NCBI RefSeq assembly: GCF_033843265.1
Contig: NZ_JAWXRD010000040.1
Location: forward strand, 1-64,000
From: Scandinavium lactucae
GTDB lineage: Bacteria > Pseudomonadota > Gammaproteobacteria > Enterobacterales > Enterobacteriaceae
DNA length: 64,000 bases
Reading direction: 5' to 3'
Every line of letters starts with the position of its first letter. Positions within the stretch are counted from its first letter, which is position 1. The position numbers and the translations under genes are program-made. A model generated the notes under the pieces. The model had not been told where the DNA came from. It did not search any database and saw nothing but the letters and a program-made list of their open reading frames with translations. Of this stretch, positions 1 through 7,906 are shown in pieces.

Positions 1-51
1 CCGACCCCCACCATGTCAAGGTGGTGCTCTAACCAACTGAGCTACGGACGC
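1..51 (-). tRNA. tRNA-Val(GAC), 3' part outside window
   Basis: This is the 5' two-thirds of a valine tRNA on the minus strand. It holds the acceptor 5' strand, the D arm and the anticodon arm with GAC, and it runs off the left window edge before the T arm. The visible bases are identical to the complete copy at 140-216. It is the last of three tandem copies in the direction of transcription. Confidence 0.95.
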
Positions 52-60
52 ACAAAAGGA

Positions 61-137
61 TGGTGCGTTTAATTGGACTCGAACCAACGACCCCCACCAT
101 GTCAAGGTGGTGCTCTAACCAACTGAGCTATAAACGC
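61..137 (-). tRNA. tRNA-Val(GAC)
   Basis: Complete 77-nt tRNA with encoded CCA (complement of 61-63). The anticodon is GAC, in an anticodon arm identical to the neighbouring copies. The acceptor stem differs from the two flanking copies (GCGTTTA against GCGTCCG), with compensating changes on the 3' side. This is the same two-type arrangement as E. coli valV and valW. Only 2 nt separate it from the next copy, so the genes are co-transcribed and must be cut apart by processing. Confidence 0.97.
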
Positions 138-139
138 AT

Positions 140-216
140 TGGTGCGTCCGAGTGGACTCGAACCACCGACCCCCACCATGTCAAGGTGGTGCTCTAACCA
201 ACTGAGCTACGGACGC
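140..216 (-). tRNA. tRNA-Val(GAC), promoter-proximal copy
   Basis: Complete 77-nt valine tRNA with GAC anticodon, GCGTCCG acceptor strand and encoded CCA (complement of 140-142). It is the first gene of the tRNA transcript. A canonical promoter lies 14 nt upstream. Confidence 0.97.
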
Positions 217-229
217 ACAACGGGGACGA

Positions 230-258
230 ATATTAGCGGCAGGGAGGGGAAGTGGCAA
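230..258 (-). promoter_or_regulatory. sigma-70 promoter of the tRNA-Val operon
   Basis: On the minus strand a -35 TTGCCA (complement of 253-258) is 17 nt from a -10 TAATAT (complement of 230-235). A GC-rich discriminator (TCGTCCCCG) follows, typical of stringently controlled tRNA promoters. Position just upstream of the first tRNA supports the call. Confidence 0.75.
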
Positions 259-274
259 GAGGCAATTGCCACTT
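250..274. repeat. 9-bp inverted repeat overlapping the tRNA promoter -35
   Basis: AAGTGGCAA (250-258) and TTGCCACTT (266-274) form a perfect 9-bp stem with a 7-nt loop. On the plus strand TTCTTTCTG follows, so it could end transcription arriving from the left. It also overlays the -35 element of the tRNA promoter on the other strand. Function unproven. Confidence 0.55.
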
Positions 275-321
275 TTCTTTCTGTTTTCACGCGATTGCGG
301 AAACACTGCACAAACTGATGA

Positions 322-346
322 TAAAGCAGCCGCCGTGAAGCGGCTG
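322..346 (-). terminator. probable mdtK terminator
   Basis: CAGCCGC (327-333) pairs with GCGGCTG (340-346) across a 6-nt loop, just after the mdtK stop on the minus strand. The following U tract is short (CTTTAT), so efficiency may be modest. Confidence 0.55.
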
Positions 347-356
347 TTTAGGGGGG

Positions 357-1730
357 TTAACGTGCCGCGCGGGCCAGAATAATGGCTGACGGCTGACGTT
401 GCAGGAAACGCATCCGCAGCATCATCAGGATCGCCGCAGAGGTCAGACCGATGATAAAGCCCATCCAGAACCCCGCCGGGCCCATACGCGGCACTACCAT
501 GTCGGTTAACGCCAGCACATAACCGCTCGGCAGGCCGAGCACCCAATAGGCGGTGAAGGTGATAAAGAAGATGGAGCGGGTATCTTTATAACCTCGCAGC
601 ACGCCGCTGCCGATAACCTGAATCGAGTCGGAGATTTGATACACCGCCGCCAGCAGCATCAGCTGTGAGGCCAGGGTTACGACTTCAGGATTGTCGTTAT
701 ACAGCAGGGCGATATGTTCCCGCAGAGAGACGGTGAATATCGCGGTCATCACCGCCATGCACACACCAACACCTAACCCGGTACGCGCGGCAGTCTGCGC
801 TTCCAGCGTAGAACCTTGTCCCAGACGGAAGCCGACGCGGATAGTTACCGCCGCTGCCAGTGACATCGGCAATACGAACATCAGCGAACTGAAGTTGAGG
901 GCAATCTGGTGACCGGCTACGTCAATAATCCCGAGTGGGGAAACCAGCAGCGCTACAACCGCGAACAGCGTCACTTCGAAAAACAGCGCCAGAGCAATCG
1001 GCAGGCCGAGCTGCACCAGGCGTTTCATAATCGCGTAGTCGGGTTTGCCGAAGCCTTCGTGAGTGCGGATATCCCGCATCGAGCGCGCGCGTTTTACGTA
1101 CGAGACCATCGCAAAGAACATCACCCAATAGACGGAAGCCGTTGCCACGCCGCAGCCAACGCCGCCCAGTTCCGGCATCCCAAAATGACCGTAGATGAAG
1201 ATGTAGTTCACCGGGATATTCACCAGCAGACCAATAAACCCCATCACCATGCCCGGTTTGGTTTTCGCCAGGCCTTCACACTGATTACGGCACACCTGGA
1301 AGAACAAATAGCCCGGCACGCCCCACAGCAACGCACGTAAATAGCCGACGGCTTTATCCGCCAGTTCCGGGTCGATATTATGCATCGCGTGAATGATATA
1401 ACCGGCATTCCACAGAACGACCATTACCAGCACTGAGACAAATCCAGCGAGCCAGAATCCCTGGCGAACCTGATGCCCGATGCGATCGCGACGTCCGGAT
1501 CCGTTCAACTGGGCAATCACCGGCGTCAGAGCCAACAGCAGGCCGTGACCAAACAAAATGGCCGGGAGCCAGATAGAGGTGCCGATGGCAACGGCGGCCA
1601 TATCAGTGGCGCTGTAGCCACCCGCCATGACCGTGTCGACGAAGCCCATTGCGGTCTGCGCCACCTGCGCAATGATGACCGGGATGGCCAGCGCGAGAAG
1701 CTGGCGCGCTTCAATAACGTACTTTTGCAC
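357..1730 (-). CDS. mdtK: MATE multidrug efflux pump MdtK
   Basis: Inner-membrane Na+-driven exporter of the MATE (NorM) family, which expels fluoroquinolones and other cationic drugs. The product is 457 residues, the usual MdtK length, and hydrophobic throughout in two bundles of about six helices each. I place the start at GTG (complement of 1728-1730, QKYVIEARQ...) because the family starts there, although the frame stays open further upstream. The NQCEGLAKTKPGMVMGFIG and GSGVLRGYKDTRSIF stretches are characteristic. It is divergent from ribE and lies downstream of the tRNA-Val genes, as in E. coli. Confidence 0.96.
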   Translation of the reverse strand: MQKYVIEARQLLALAIPVIIAQVAQTAMGFVDTVMAGGYSATDMAAVAIGTSIWLPAILFGHGLLLALTPVIAQLNGSGRRDRIGHQVRQGFWLAGFVSVLVMVVLWNAGYIIHAMHNIDPELADKAVGYLRALLWGVPGYLFFQVCRNQCEGLAKTKPGMVMGFIGLLVNIPVNYIFIYGHFGMPELGGVGCGVATASVYWVMFFAMVSYVKRARSMRDIRTHEGFGKPDYAIMKRLVQLGLPIALALFFEVTLFAVVALLVSPLGIIDVAGHQIALNFSSLMFVLPMSLAAAVTIRVGFRLGQGSTLEAQTAARTGLGVGVCMAVMTAIFTVSLREHIALLYNDNPEVVTLASQLMLLAAVYQISDSIQVIGSGVLRGYKDTRSIFFITFTAYWVLGLPSGYVLALTDMVVPRMGPAGFWMGFIIGLTSAAILMMLRMRFLQRQPSAIILARAAR

Positions 1731-1959
1731 GGGTAAATACCTTTTATTGATTGTTATTGTTGAAGAGACTAACAAAGCCGCCGACACGGGCAGCAAGAAG
1801 AAAGAGCAGAGGAATTTTCGAATATATTGTAGCGAGTAATGGGTATTAAGCCAGTCAAAAAAATGGCAGGGAGCACTACCTGACTGGCAAGGTACGATCG
1901 CAACTGTTATTGTTCGGGATATAAAAGACGGTGATGATTTAGAGACAGGAGTTAATGGC

Positions 1960-2601
1960 ATGTTTACTGGAATCGTTCAGGGCACGGCTAAAATTGTGTC
2001 CATCGACGAAAAACCTAACTTTCGTACCCATGTGGTTGAAATTCCTGAGCATATGCTCGAGGGAATTGAAACCGGGGCGTCCATTGCGCATAACGGGTGC
2101 TGCCTGACGGTAACCGAAATTAACGGCAGTCACATCAGTTTTGACCTGATGAAAGAGACGCTGCGGATTACCAATTTGGGCGAACTCAAAGAAGGTGATG
2201 TGGTGAACGTTGAACGCGCGGCGCGATTTAACGATGAAATTGGCGGCCATTTGATGTCCGGCCATATCATGACCACTGCCGACGTAGCGAAAATCCTGAC
2301 CTCGGAAAATAACCGTCAGATATGGTTTAAGGTTCAGGACTCGACCCTCATGAAATACATCCTGTATAAAGGATTTATTGGCATTGATGGCATTAGCCTG
2401 ACGGTAGGGGAAGTGACGCCCACCCGTTTCTGCGTGCATCTGATTCCGGAAACATTGCAGCGCACCACGCTTGGCAAGAAGAAATTAGGCGAGAAGGTGA
2501 ATATCGAGATTGATCCGCAAACTCAGGCGGTGGTCGACACGGTTGAGCGTGTGCTGGCCGCGAAAGAATCGGCGATAAAGCAGCTCAACGCTGACGAATA
2601 A
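1960..2601 (+). CDS. ribE: riboflavin synthase, alpha chain
   Basis: Catalyses dismutation of two 6,7-dimethyl-8-ribityllumazine molecules to riboflavin, the last step of the pathway, in the cytoplasm. The 213 residues hold two tandem lumazine-binding domains, about 1-97 and 98-195. The first opens with MFTGIVQG, and CCLTV and GISLTVGEV are the conserved substrate loops of the two halves. The gene is also called ribC in E. coli. It is divergent from mdtK. I see no FMN riboswitch in the 229-nt gap, consistent with the riboswitch being at ribB in enterics. Confidence 0.97.
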   Translation: MFTGIVQGTAKIVSIDEKPNFRTHVVEIPEHMLEGIETGASIAHNGCCLTVTEINGSHISFDLMKETLRITNLGELKEGDVVNVERAARFNDEIGGHLMSGHIMTTADVAKILTSENNRQIWFKVQDSTLMKYILYKGFIGIDGISLTVGEVTPTRFCVHLIPETLQRTTLGKKKLGEKVNIEIDPQTQAVVDTVERVLAAKESAIKQLNADE

Positions 2602-2605
2602 AAAG

Positions 2606-2633
2606 AACCCCGGCTTGCCGGGGTTTGTTTTTT
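2606..2633. terminator. terminator between ribE and cfa
   Basis: AACCCCGG (2606-2613) pairs with CCGGGGTT (2618-2625) around a CTTG loop. A T-rich run follows on the plus strand and an A/T-rich flank lies on the other side. It sits between convergent ribE and cfa and probably serves both. Confidence 0.85.
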
Positions 2634-3781
2634 TAACGTGCGACGCGTAAGCCCCCCTCGGCACCGCGCGTGAAAACCACCTGCCAAAGCTGAATATCAC
2701 GGGCGCGAAATGCCCCCGCGCAGGCATTCAGATAATACGAGAACATCCTTTTGAAACGCTCTGAATAATTGTCCGCAATTTCCGGCCAGCTATTTATAAA
2801 ACGTGAATGCCAGGCCATCAGTGTGGTGTCGTAATCAGCACCGAAGTTATGCCAGTCTTCCATCACAAAGTGCGGCTCGCTGGCAATAGCAATCTGGCGA
2901 ACTGAGGGTAGACAGCCGTTCGGGAAGATGTATTTATTGATCCACGGATCGACATTATTATCCGTTTTCTTTGACCCAATGGTGTGCAGCAGGAACAGGC
3001 CGTCTGGTTTCAGATTACGATCCACCACGTTAAAGTAGGTGGCGTAATTTTTCGGCCCAACGTGTTCAAACATGCCAACGGATACGATGCGGTCGAACTG
3101 GTCCTGCAAATCTCGATAGTCCTGCAACAGGATTTGCACGTCCAGCCCCTCACAACGTGCCTGGGCCATTTTTTGCTGTTCGGCAGAAATGGTCACCCCG
3201 ACCACGCTGACGCCGTAGTTTTTCGCCATATAATATGCCAGACCGCCCCAGCCGCAGCCGATATCCAGTACTCGCATGCCAGGCTGCAATTGTAGTTTCT
3301 GGCAAATGAGATCCAGCTTGGCCTCTTGCGCCTGTTCCAGAGTTTGCGCCTCTTTCCAGTACGCGCAGGAATATTGCATGAACGGATCGAGCATCCGACT
3401 GAACAAATCATTGCCCAAATCGTAATGTTCTTTACCGACTATCCAGGCACGTTTTTTACTTTGTAGATTGAGCAGACGCGCGCCTGCGACACGCAGCGTA
3501 TCTTTGAGGTGGCGGGGGAGTTGGCTTTCAAGTCCGGCGCGGAGAACGTGCTGAAAAAACAGATCCAGCCGTTCGCATTCCCACCAGCCATCCATATAAC
3601 TCTCGCCTAATCCCAGTGACCCTTCCTGTAGCACGCGCTTAAAGAAAAGAGGGTTGTTAACCCGGATGTCTGAGGGAGCGGAACCATTAATTCTGATACC
3701 GGCCCGACTCAACATTTCGTTGACGATTCGATACCAGTCATCATTGGGCACGCTTACTTCTTCTATACACGATGAACTCAT
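2633..3781 (-). CDS. cfa: cyclopropane-fatty-acyl-phospholipid synthase
   Basis: Transfers a methylene group from S-adenosylmethionine to the cis double bonds of membrane phospholipid acyl chains at entry to stationary phase, raising acid tolerance. The 382-residue product equals the E. coli length. It has an N-terminal lipid-binding region (about 1-110) and a class I methyltransferase domain with the SAM loop VLDIGCGWGG near residue 170. The FEHVGPKNY segment and the late cysteine in YYLNACAGAFRARD are family hallmarks. An RpoS-type promoter and a structured leader lie upstream. Confidence 0.97.
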   Translation of the reverse strand: MSSSCIEEVSVPNDDWYRIVNEMLSRAGIRINGSAPSDIRVNNPLFFKRVLQEGSLGLGESYMDGWWECERLDLFFQHVLRAGLESQLPRHLKDTLRVAGARLLNLQSKKRAWIVGKEHYDLGNDLFSRMLDPFMQYSCAYWKEAQTLEQAQEAKLDLICQKLQLQPGMRVLDIGCGWGGLAYYMAKNYGVSVVGVTISAEQQKMAQARCEGLDVQILLQDYRDLQDQFDRIVSVGMFEHVGPKNYATYFNVVDRNLKPDGLFLLHTIGSKKTDNNVDPWINKYIFPNGCLPSVRQIAIASEPHFVMEDWHNFGADYDTTLMAWHSRFINSWPEIADNYSERFKRMFSYYLNACAGAFRARDIQLWQVVFTRGAEGGLRVAR

Positions 3782-4081
3782 AGCTTCTCCATCACGCGGC
3801 TTGTGATCAGAACCTTAAAACAGCGTAGACGCTTTTTTGGTTATGTGAGAACTCTCACGGACGTTGCCGTGAGTCTGCTATCCGACGTAGAACAGAGGAA
3901 GGGAGATATCCCTTGCCGAAAGGCCATCCGTGGGGAAACGGGGGAGATCCGTTCCCCCGTTAATCGCTAATATTTATCGTAATTATGTGATGCAGAATCA
4001 GTATAGGCCGCAAAAATGAGTGATTCAATAAAAAATTCTTAGCACACTAATGACTGAGTTGTTACATAGTTGCTAACGACA
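3782..4081 (-). other. punC-cfa intergenic region with two hairpins
   Basis: 300 nt without a gene. It contains the proximal cfa promoter and two perfect stem-loops: CTCACGG/CCGTGAG (3854-3860 with 3867-3873) and ACGGGGGA/TCCCCCGT (3938-3945 with 3953-3960). Neither has a strong U tract on the minus strand. They would lie in the leader of a longer cfa transcript, a region targeted by small RNAs in E. coli, or could end punC transcripts. Which applies cannot be read from sequence. Confidence 0.6.
3822..3828 (-). promoter_or_regulatory. sigma-S type -10 of the proximal cfa promoter
   Basis: CTACGCT on the minus strand, about 41 nt before the cfa start, matches the extended -10 favoured by sigma-S. 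It is in the position of the growth-phase promoter of E. coli cfa. The start codon is preceded by TGGAGAAGCT, a good ribosome site. Confidence 0.55.
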
Positions 4082-5284
4082 CTATGCGTGTGATTCACGT
4101 GCAGTGCCTTCATTTTCATCACGCTGTGCAACATATTGCATCCGATATCCCCAGCCCGCCAGGACCACGGTGAACAGCATCACGCTGGTGGTAGTCAGCA
4201 GCGGGGTGGCAATCAGCGTGGAGACCACCAGGCTTGCAAGGAAGCACAGGCCGAGCTGTAAGGTGTTTTGCAGTGCGGCTGCACGTCCGGTCGCCTGTGG
4301 GAACGGACGTAACGCCTGAGCCACCACGATAGGGTAAATCGCGCCGTTGGCCATCGCCATCAGGCAGAACGGGATCAGCAGGGCGGTCAGAGAACTGCCT
4401 GCGGTCAGGCCTACCGCAAAGGTCCCCGCCACGCTCACCGCGAAGGCCAGTAACAGCCACGGCAGCATCTGCTGACCGTTCCATTTCTGCAATGCGCCAC
4501 GACAGCCGTAGCCACCGACCAGGAAGGCGATGGTTTGCGGCACGTAGCTCAGGCCAATCACCGTTGGGCCATAACCCATAGCGCTAAGAATGAACGGTGA
4601 ACCGGTCAGCCATGCAAAGAAGCTGGCAGAGCAGGCGGCATAAATCAGCACGTTGCCACGATAATCGCGAGAGCGCAGCAGGGTCATAAAGGTCAGCGCT
4701 TTCTCTGTTTTATGCGGCACGTTCTGCGTCGGCTTTTTCAGTCGCAGCGCCGGGACCATCAGCACCAGGGTAATGGCAAACAGAGTGGCGAAAATCATCT
4801 GCCATTCGAAGTGATGCAAGATCCAGCTTCCGAGTAGCGGAGCCAGCGCAGGGGAAAGCCCGACCAGCGGCATCACCGTCGCGAAAATGCGGTTAGTGCG
4901 CTCTGGCGGATAATAATCGGTCACCATTGCCTGCCAGGTAACGGCGGCGGCACACACGCCGAAGGCCTGAATAAAGCGCAGCACCAGCAGCGTAGTGGCA
5001 TCACGCACCCACAGCATGCCAATACAGCCAATGGCAAAAATGGCCAGGCCGATCAGCAGAATAGGTTTCCGACCATATCGGTCGGATAACGGTCCCCACA
5101 GCAGCTGAGCAAACGCAAACCCGGCCAGGAACAGGCTCAGGCTGGCGCTAACCGCTGCCGCCGGGGTCTGTAAATCATTCTGAATTACCGCAAACGCGGG
5201 CAAATACATGTCGGTCGCCAGAAAACCGAGCACGCTTAGGCCCGCTAGCCAGCATAAAAATCCTTTACCAGGAATATTGTTCAT
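4082..5284 (-). CDS. punC: purine nucleoside MFS transporter PunC
   Basis: Twelve-helix major facilitator of the Bcr/CflA drug-resistance branch (formerly ydhC), reported in E. coli to import adenosine and other purine nucleosides. The 400-residue product carries the MFS motif LWGPLSDRYGRKPILL between helices 2 and 3, and the Bcr-type VTWQAMVTDYYPPERTNR region. It is divergent from the LysR gene punR with about 107 nt between the starts, the arrangement expected of regulator and target. It begins at ATG directly after the shared promoter region. Confidence 0.9.
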   Translation of the reverse strand: MNNIPGKGFLCWLAGLSVLGFLATDMYLPAFAVIQNDLQTPAAAVSASLSLFLAGFAFAQLLWGPLSDRYGRKPILLIGLAIFAIGCIGMLWVRDATTLLVLRFIQAFGVCAAAVTWQAMVTDYYPPERTNRIFATVMPLVGLSPALAPLLGSWILHHFEWQMIFATLFAITLVLMVPALRLKKPTQNVPHKTEKALTFMTLLRSRDYRGNVLIYAACSASFFAWLTGSPFILSAMGYGPTVIGLSYVPQTIAFLVGGYGCRGALQKWNGQQMLPWLLLAFAVSVAGTFAVGLTAGSSLTALLIPFCLMAMANGAIYPIVVAQALRPFPQATGRAAALQNTLQLGLCFLASLVVSTLIATPLLTTTSVMLFTVVLAGWGYRMQYVAQRDENEGTARESHA

Positions 5285-5391
5285 TCTATTTCTCGTCGCA
5301 GGTGTACATGGCAGCAGAGTGTAGGGAGTGCAACTTCGCTTGTGAAACGCTAATATTTGTCTGGTGGAATCAAATTTTTTGCAGGCAGCCT

Positions 5392-6303
5392 ATGTGGTCA
5401 GAATATTCGCTTGAAGTCGTGGACGCCGTGGCGCGTAACGGCAGCTTTACCTCCGCCGCGCAGGAGTTGCACCGTGTGCCTTCTGCGGTCAGCTATACCG
5501 TTCGTCAGCTGGAGGAGTGGCTGGCGGTTCCGTTGTTTGAACGACGGCATCGCGACGTCGAATTAACGCCCGCCGGGGCGTGGTTTTTGAAGGAGGGACG
5601 GTCTGTTATCAAAAAAATGCAGATCACCCGTCAGCAGTGCCAGCAAATTGCCAATGGCTGGCGCGGTAGTCTGGCGATTGCGGTGGATAACATCGTCCGT
5701 CCGGAGCGCACCCGGCAAATGATTGTCGATTTTTATCGCCACTTTCAGGATGTCGAACTGTGTGTGTTCCAGGAAGTATTTAACGGCGTGTGGGATGCGT
5801 TATCTGACGGCCGTGTCGAATTGGCGATTGGTGCCACGCAGGCCATTCCGGTCGGAGGACGTTACGCGTTTCGCGATATGGGAATGCTGAGCTGGAACTG
5901 TGTGGTCTCCAGCCGACATCCGCTGGCGCAAATGCGCGGTCCGCTGAGTGATGACGTGTTGCGCAACTGGCCATCATTGGTGCGCGAAGACACCTCGCGC
6001 TCATTGCCAAAACGCATCACCTGGCTGCTGGATAACCAGAAACGGATTGTCGTGCCGGACTGGGAGTCGTCCGCGACCTGTTTGTCTGCCGGTTTATGCG
6101 CCGGAATGGTGCCTACGCACTTTGCCCGACCGTATATCGACAGCGGGGAGTGGGTGGCGCTGGAGCTGGAAAATCCGTTCCCGGATGCAGCGTGTTGTCT
6201 GACCTGGCAACAAAATGACATGTCACCGGCGTTAAGCTGGCTGCTGGACTATCTGGGGGACAGTGAAACGTTGAATAAAGAGTGGTTGCAGGAGCCGGAA
6301 TAA
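5392..6303 (+). CDS. punR: LysR-type regulator PunR
   Basis: LysR-family activator (formerly ydhB) of the divergent transporter gene punC. The N-terminal winged helix-turn-helix covers about residues 1-60 (VARNGSFTSAAQELHRVPSAVSYTVRQLEE). The effector-binding domain follows from about 90 to 300. The frame is open to 5302, but I start at ATG 5392 because the family begins MWSEYSLEVVDAVA; this gives 303 residues. The C-terminus is close to E. coli PunR (SWLLDYLGDSETLNKEWL). A 3'-to-3' arrangement with purR follows. Confidence 0.9.
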   Translation: MWSEYSLEVVDAVARNGSFTSAAQELHRVPSAVSYTVRQLEEWLAVPLFERRHRDVELTPAGAWFLKEGRSVIKKMQITRQQCQQIANGWRGSLAIAVDNIVRPERTRQMIVDFYRHFQDVELCVFQEVFNGVWDALSDGRVELAIGATQAIPVGGRYAFRDMGMLSWNCVVSSRHPLAQMRGPLSDDVLRNWPSLVREDTSRSLPKRITWLLDNQKRIVVPDWESSATCLSAGLCAGMVPTHFARPYIDSGEWVALELENPFPDAACCLTWQQNDMSPALSWLLDYLGDSETLNKEWLQEPE

Positions 6304-6321
6304 CCGGCCCCTGAGAGGTGA

Positions 6322-7347
6322 TTAGCGGCGATAGTCGCGGAACGGACCGTCAGCTACCGAGCGGCGTTCGATCAGGCGTGGATGCACCTCAATCGACTGC
6401 GACTCTTCACGCTTGTTGACGATCCTGTCGAGCAGCATGTCAAAAGCGGCTTCGCCCAGCGAATCTTTCGGTTGGTGAATGGTGGTCAGCGCCGGGGTAA
6501 AGAAACGGGCGTTGCGCACATTATCGTAACCGATCACTGAAATATCTTGCGGCACGCGTAAACCCATCTCGTCAGCGGCACACAGGGCACCCATCGCCAT
6601 GATGTCGCCGCCGCAGAAGACGGCGGTAGGGCGCGGCTGTTGCGCAAGGATCTGCTGCATTGCGCGATAACCGGATTCCGGTTCGAAGTCGCCCTGCACG
6701 ATCCAGTTTTCAGGCACGTTAATCTGCGCTTCTTCCATCGCTTTCATAAAGCCCGCCAGACGACCCGCTCCGGTGTTACGCTCCATTGGGCCTGGGATCG
6801 CTCCGATTTCACGGTGACCACGTTCGACCAGATAACGTCCGGCCAAATAGCCGCCCTGGAAAGCATTATCAATCACGGAGTCGGTAAAATCGGCTTTCGA
6901 TTCGCCCCAGTCCATCACCACCATCGGGATGTGGCGATACTCTTCCAGCATGTCGAGCACCGCCTGCGGGTACTCCGAACACATCACCAGCAGACCATCG
7001 ACGCGCTTTTGCGCCATCATCGACAGATACGCCTGCTGCTTTTCGAGGTTGTTCCAGGCGTTCCCCAGAATCAGGGTATAGCCTTTTTCGAAGCAGCTTT
7101 TTTCAACGGCTTCAATGATCTCGGCAAAGTAGGCTGCTTCGCTGCTGGTCGCCAGCAGGCCAATAGTCTTGGTGTGATTGACCTTCAGGCTGCGCGCCAC
7201 GGCGCTTGGCGAGTAGTGCAGTTCTTTGATGGCTGCCCATACCGCGTTGCGGGTATCTTCCGCCACGAAGCGAGTCTTGTTAATTACATGTGATACAGTT
7301 GTAGTGGAAACGTTTGCGCGTTTCGCTACATCTTTAATTGTTGCCAT
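6322..7347 (-). CDS. purR: purine repressor PurR
   Basis: LacI-family repressor of purine and related biosynthetic genes, with hypoxanthine or guanine as co-repressor. The 341 residues are nearly identical to E. coli PurR. The DNA-binding domain is MATIKDVAKRANVSTTTVSH, with the hinge helix SPSAVARSLK near 48-57. The periplasmic-binding-protein-like ligand domain follows to the end. Two PurR boxes, one upstream and one inside the first codons, indicate the known autoregulation. Confidence 0.98.
   Translation of the reverse strand: MATIKDVAKRANVSTTTVSHVINKTRFVAEDTRNAVWAAIKELHYSPSAVARSLKVNHTKTIGLLATSSEAAYFAEIIEAVEKSCFEKGYTLILGNAWNNLEKQQAYLSMMAQKRVDGLLVMCSEYPQAVLDMLEEYRHIPMVVMDWGESKADFTDSVIDNAFQGGYLAGRYLVERGHREIGAIPGPMERNTGAGRLAGFMKAMEEAQINVPENWIVQGDFEPESGYRAMQQILAQQPRPTAVFCGGDIMAMGALCAADEMGLRVPQDISVIGYDNVRNARFFTPALTTIHQPKDSLGEAAFDMLLDRIVNKREESQSIEVHPRLIERRSVADGPFRDYRR
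7304..7319. promoter_or_regulatory. PurR operator inside purR
   Basis: GTGGAAACGTTTGCGC, centred on CG at 7311-7312, fits the PurR box ACGCAAACGTTTGCGT at most positions. It lies within the first 15 codons of purR, where E. coli has its second operator, suggesting a roadblock type of autorepression. Confidence 0.75.
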
Positions 7348-7389
7348 TCGTTCTCACTCCAGACCCTTTCCTTACGCCTGATTATCGAC

Positions 7390-7405
7390 ACGAAAACGTT
7401 TGCCT
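7390..7405. promoter_or_regulatory. PurR operator upstream of purR
   Basis: ACGAAAACGTTTGCCT, centred at 7397-7398, matches the 16-bp PurR box with few deviations. It sits 43 nt before the purR start and pairs with the internal site for autoregulation. Confidence 0.8.
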
Positions 7406-7640
7406 TTACACACCCTGGATACAATTCATTTGAATTGCGGTACGCCGGGAAACGACACAGAACGACGGGAGGGGGTCAATGGCTGCTACGCTTTTAAATT
7501 AGCGTGGAATTTTGTCTGATTCTTACGGAAAGGGAAAGAGAAAAATCGTTATGCGCCGAAAACCTGCGAGATTTTTGCGTATGATTGTGCAAAAATGAGC
7601 AGGCTCACTTTTGTTGTGGGGATTAAAAGGAGAAAAATTG

Positions 7641-7730
7641 ATGAGTACCGACCTGAAGTTCTCTTTAATGACGACCGTAATTGCTCTGGCCCTGATCGTG
7701 GCCGCCGGGCTGACCGCCGTACTGCACTGA
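7641..7730 (+). CDS. ynhF: small membrane protein YnhF
   Basis: A 29-codon gene that begins MSTDLKFSLMTTVIALALIV and ends VLH. It is preceded by an AAAGGAG ribosome site 9 nt before ATG. A single hydrophobic segment spans about residues 8-27. Sequence, length and position between purR and ydhP match E. coli YnhF, a small membrane protein detected experimentally that can retain its formyl-methionine. Function is unknown. A terminator follows directly. Confidence 0.88.
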   Translation: MSTDLKFSLMTTVIALALIVAAGLTAVLH

Positions 7731-7737
7731 TTTACCC

Positions 7738-7770
7738 GGAGGGAGAAATCTCTTCCTCCTTCTCATTTCC
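7738..7770 (+). terminator. terminator after ynhF
   Basis: GGAGGGAGA (7738-7746) pairs with TCTTCCTCC (7751-7759), with one G-U pair and a 4-nt loop. A pyrimidine-rich tail follows, 8 nt after the ynhF stop. Confidence 0.65.
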
Positions 7771-7906
7771 CTTCTGATTGTTATCAATTTCGCAAAAAAC
7801 TTTTGCCATTTTGTTTACTTCTGTTTTTTTGTGATTGATGTCATGCTTTTGACTTCTGTTTTTGCACCATCCCCCTTCCCGGCGGATGGCTGACTGGAGT
7901 CGTACC

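Noticed and set aside
1..216. tRNA cluster as an integration site for a mobile island
   Set aside because: No integrase, direct repeat of a tRNA 3' end or phage gene is visible. The left side cannot be judged because the window ends there.
1731..1961. N-terminal extension of mdtK by up to 77 codons
   Set aside because: The frame is open by chance. The MATE family begins at QKYVIEAR, and the extension would run to the ribE start on the other strand.
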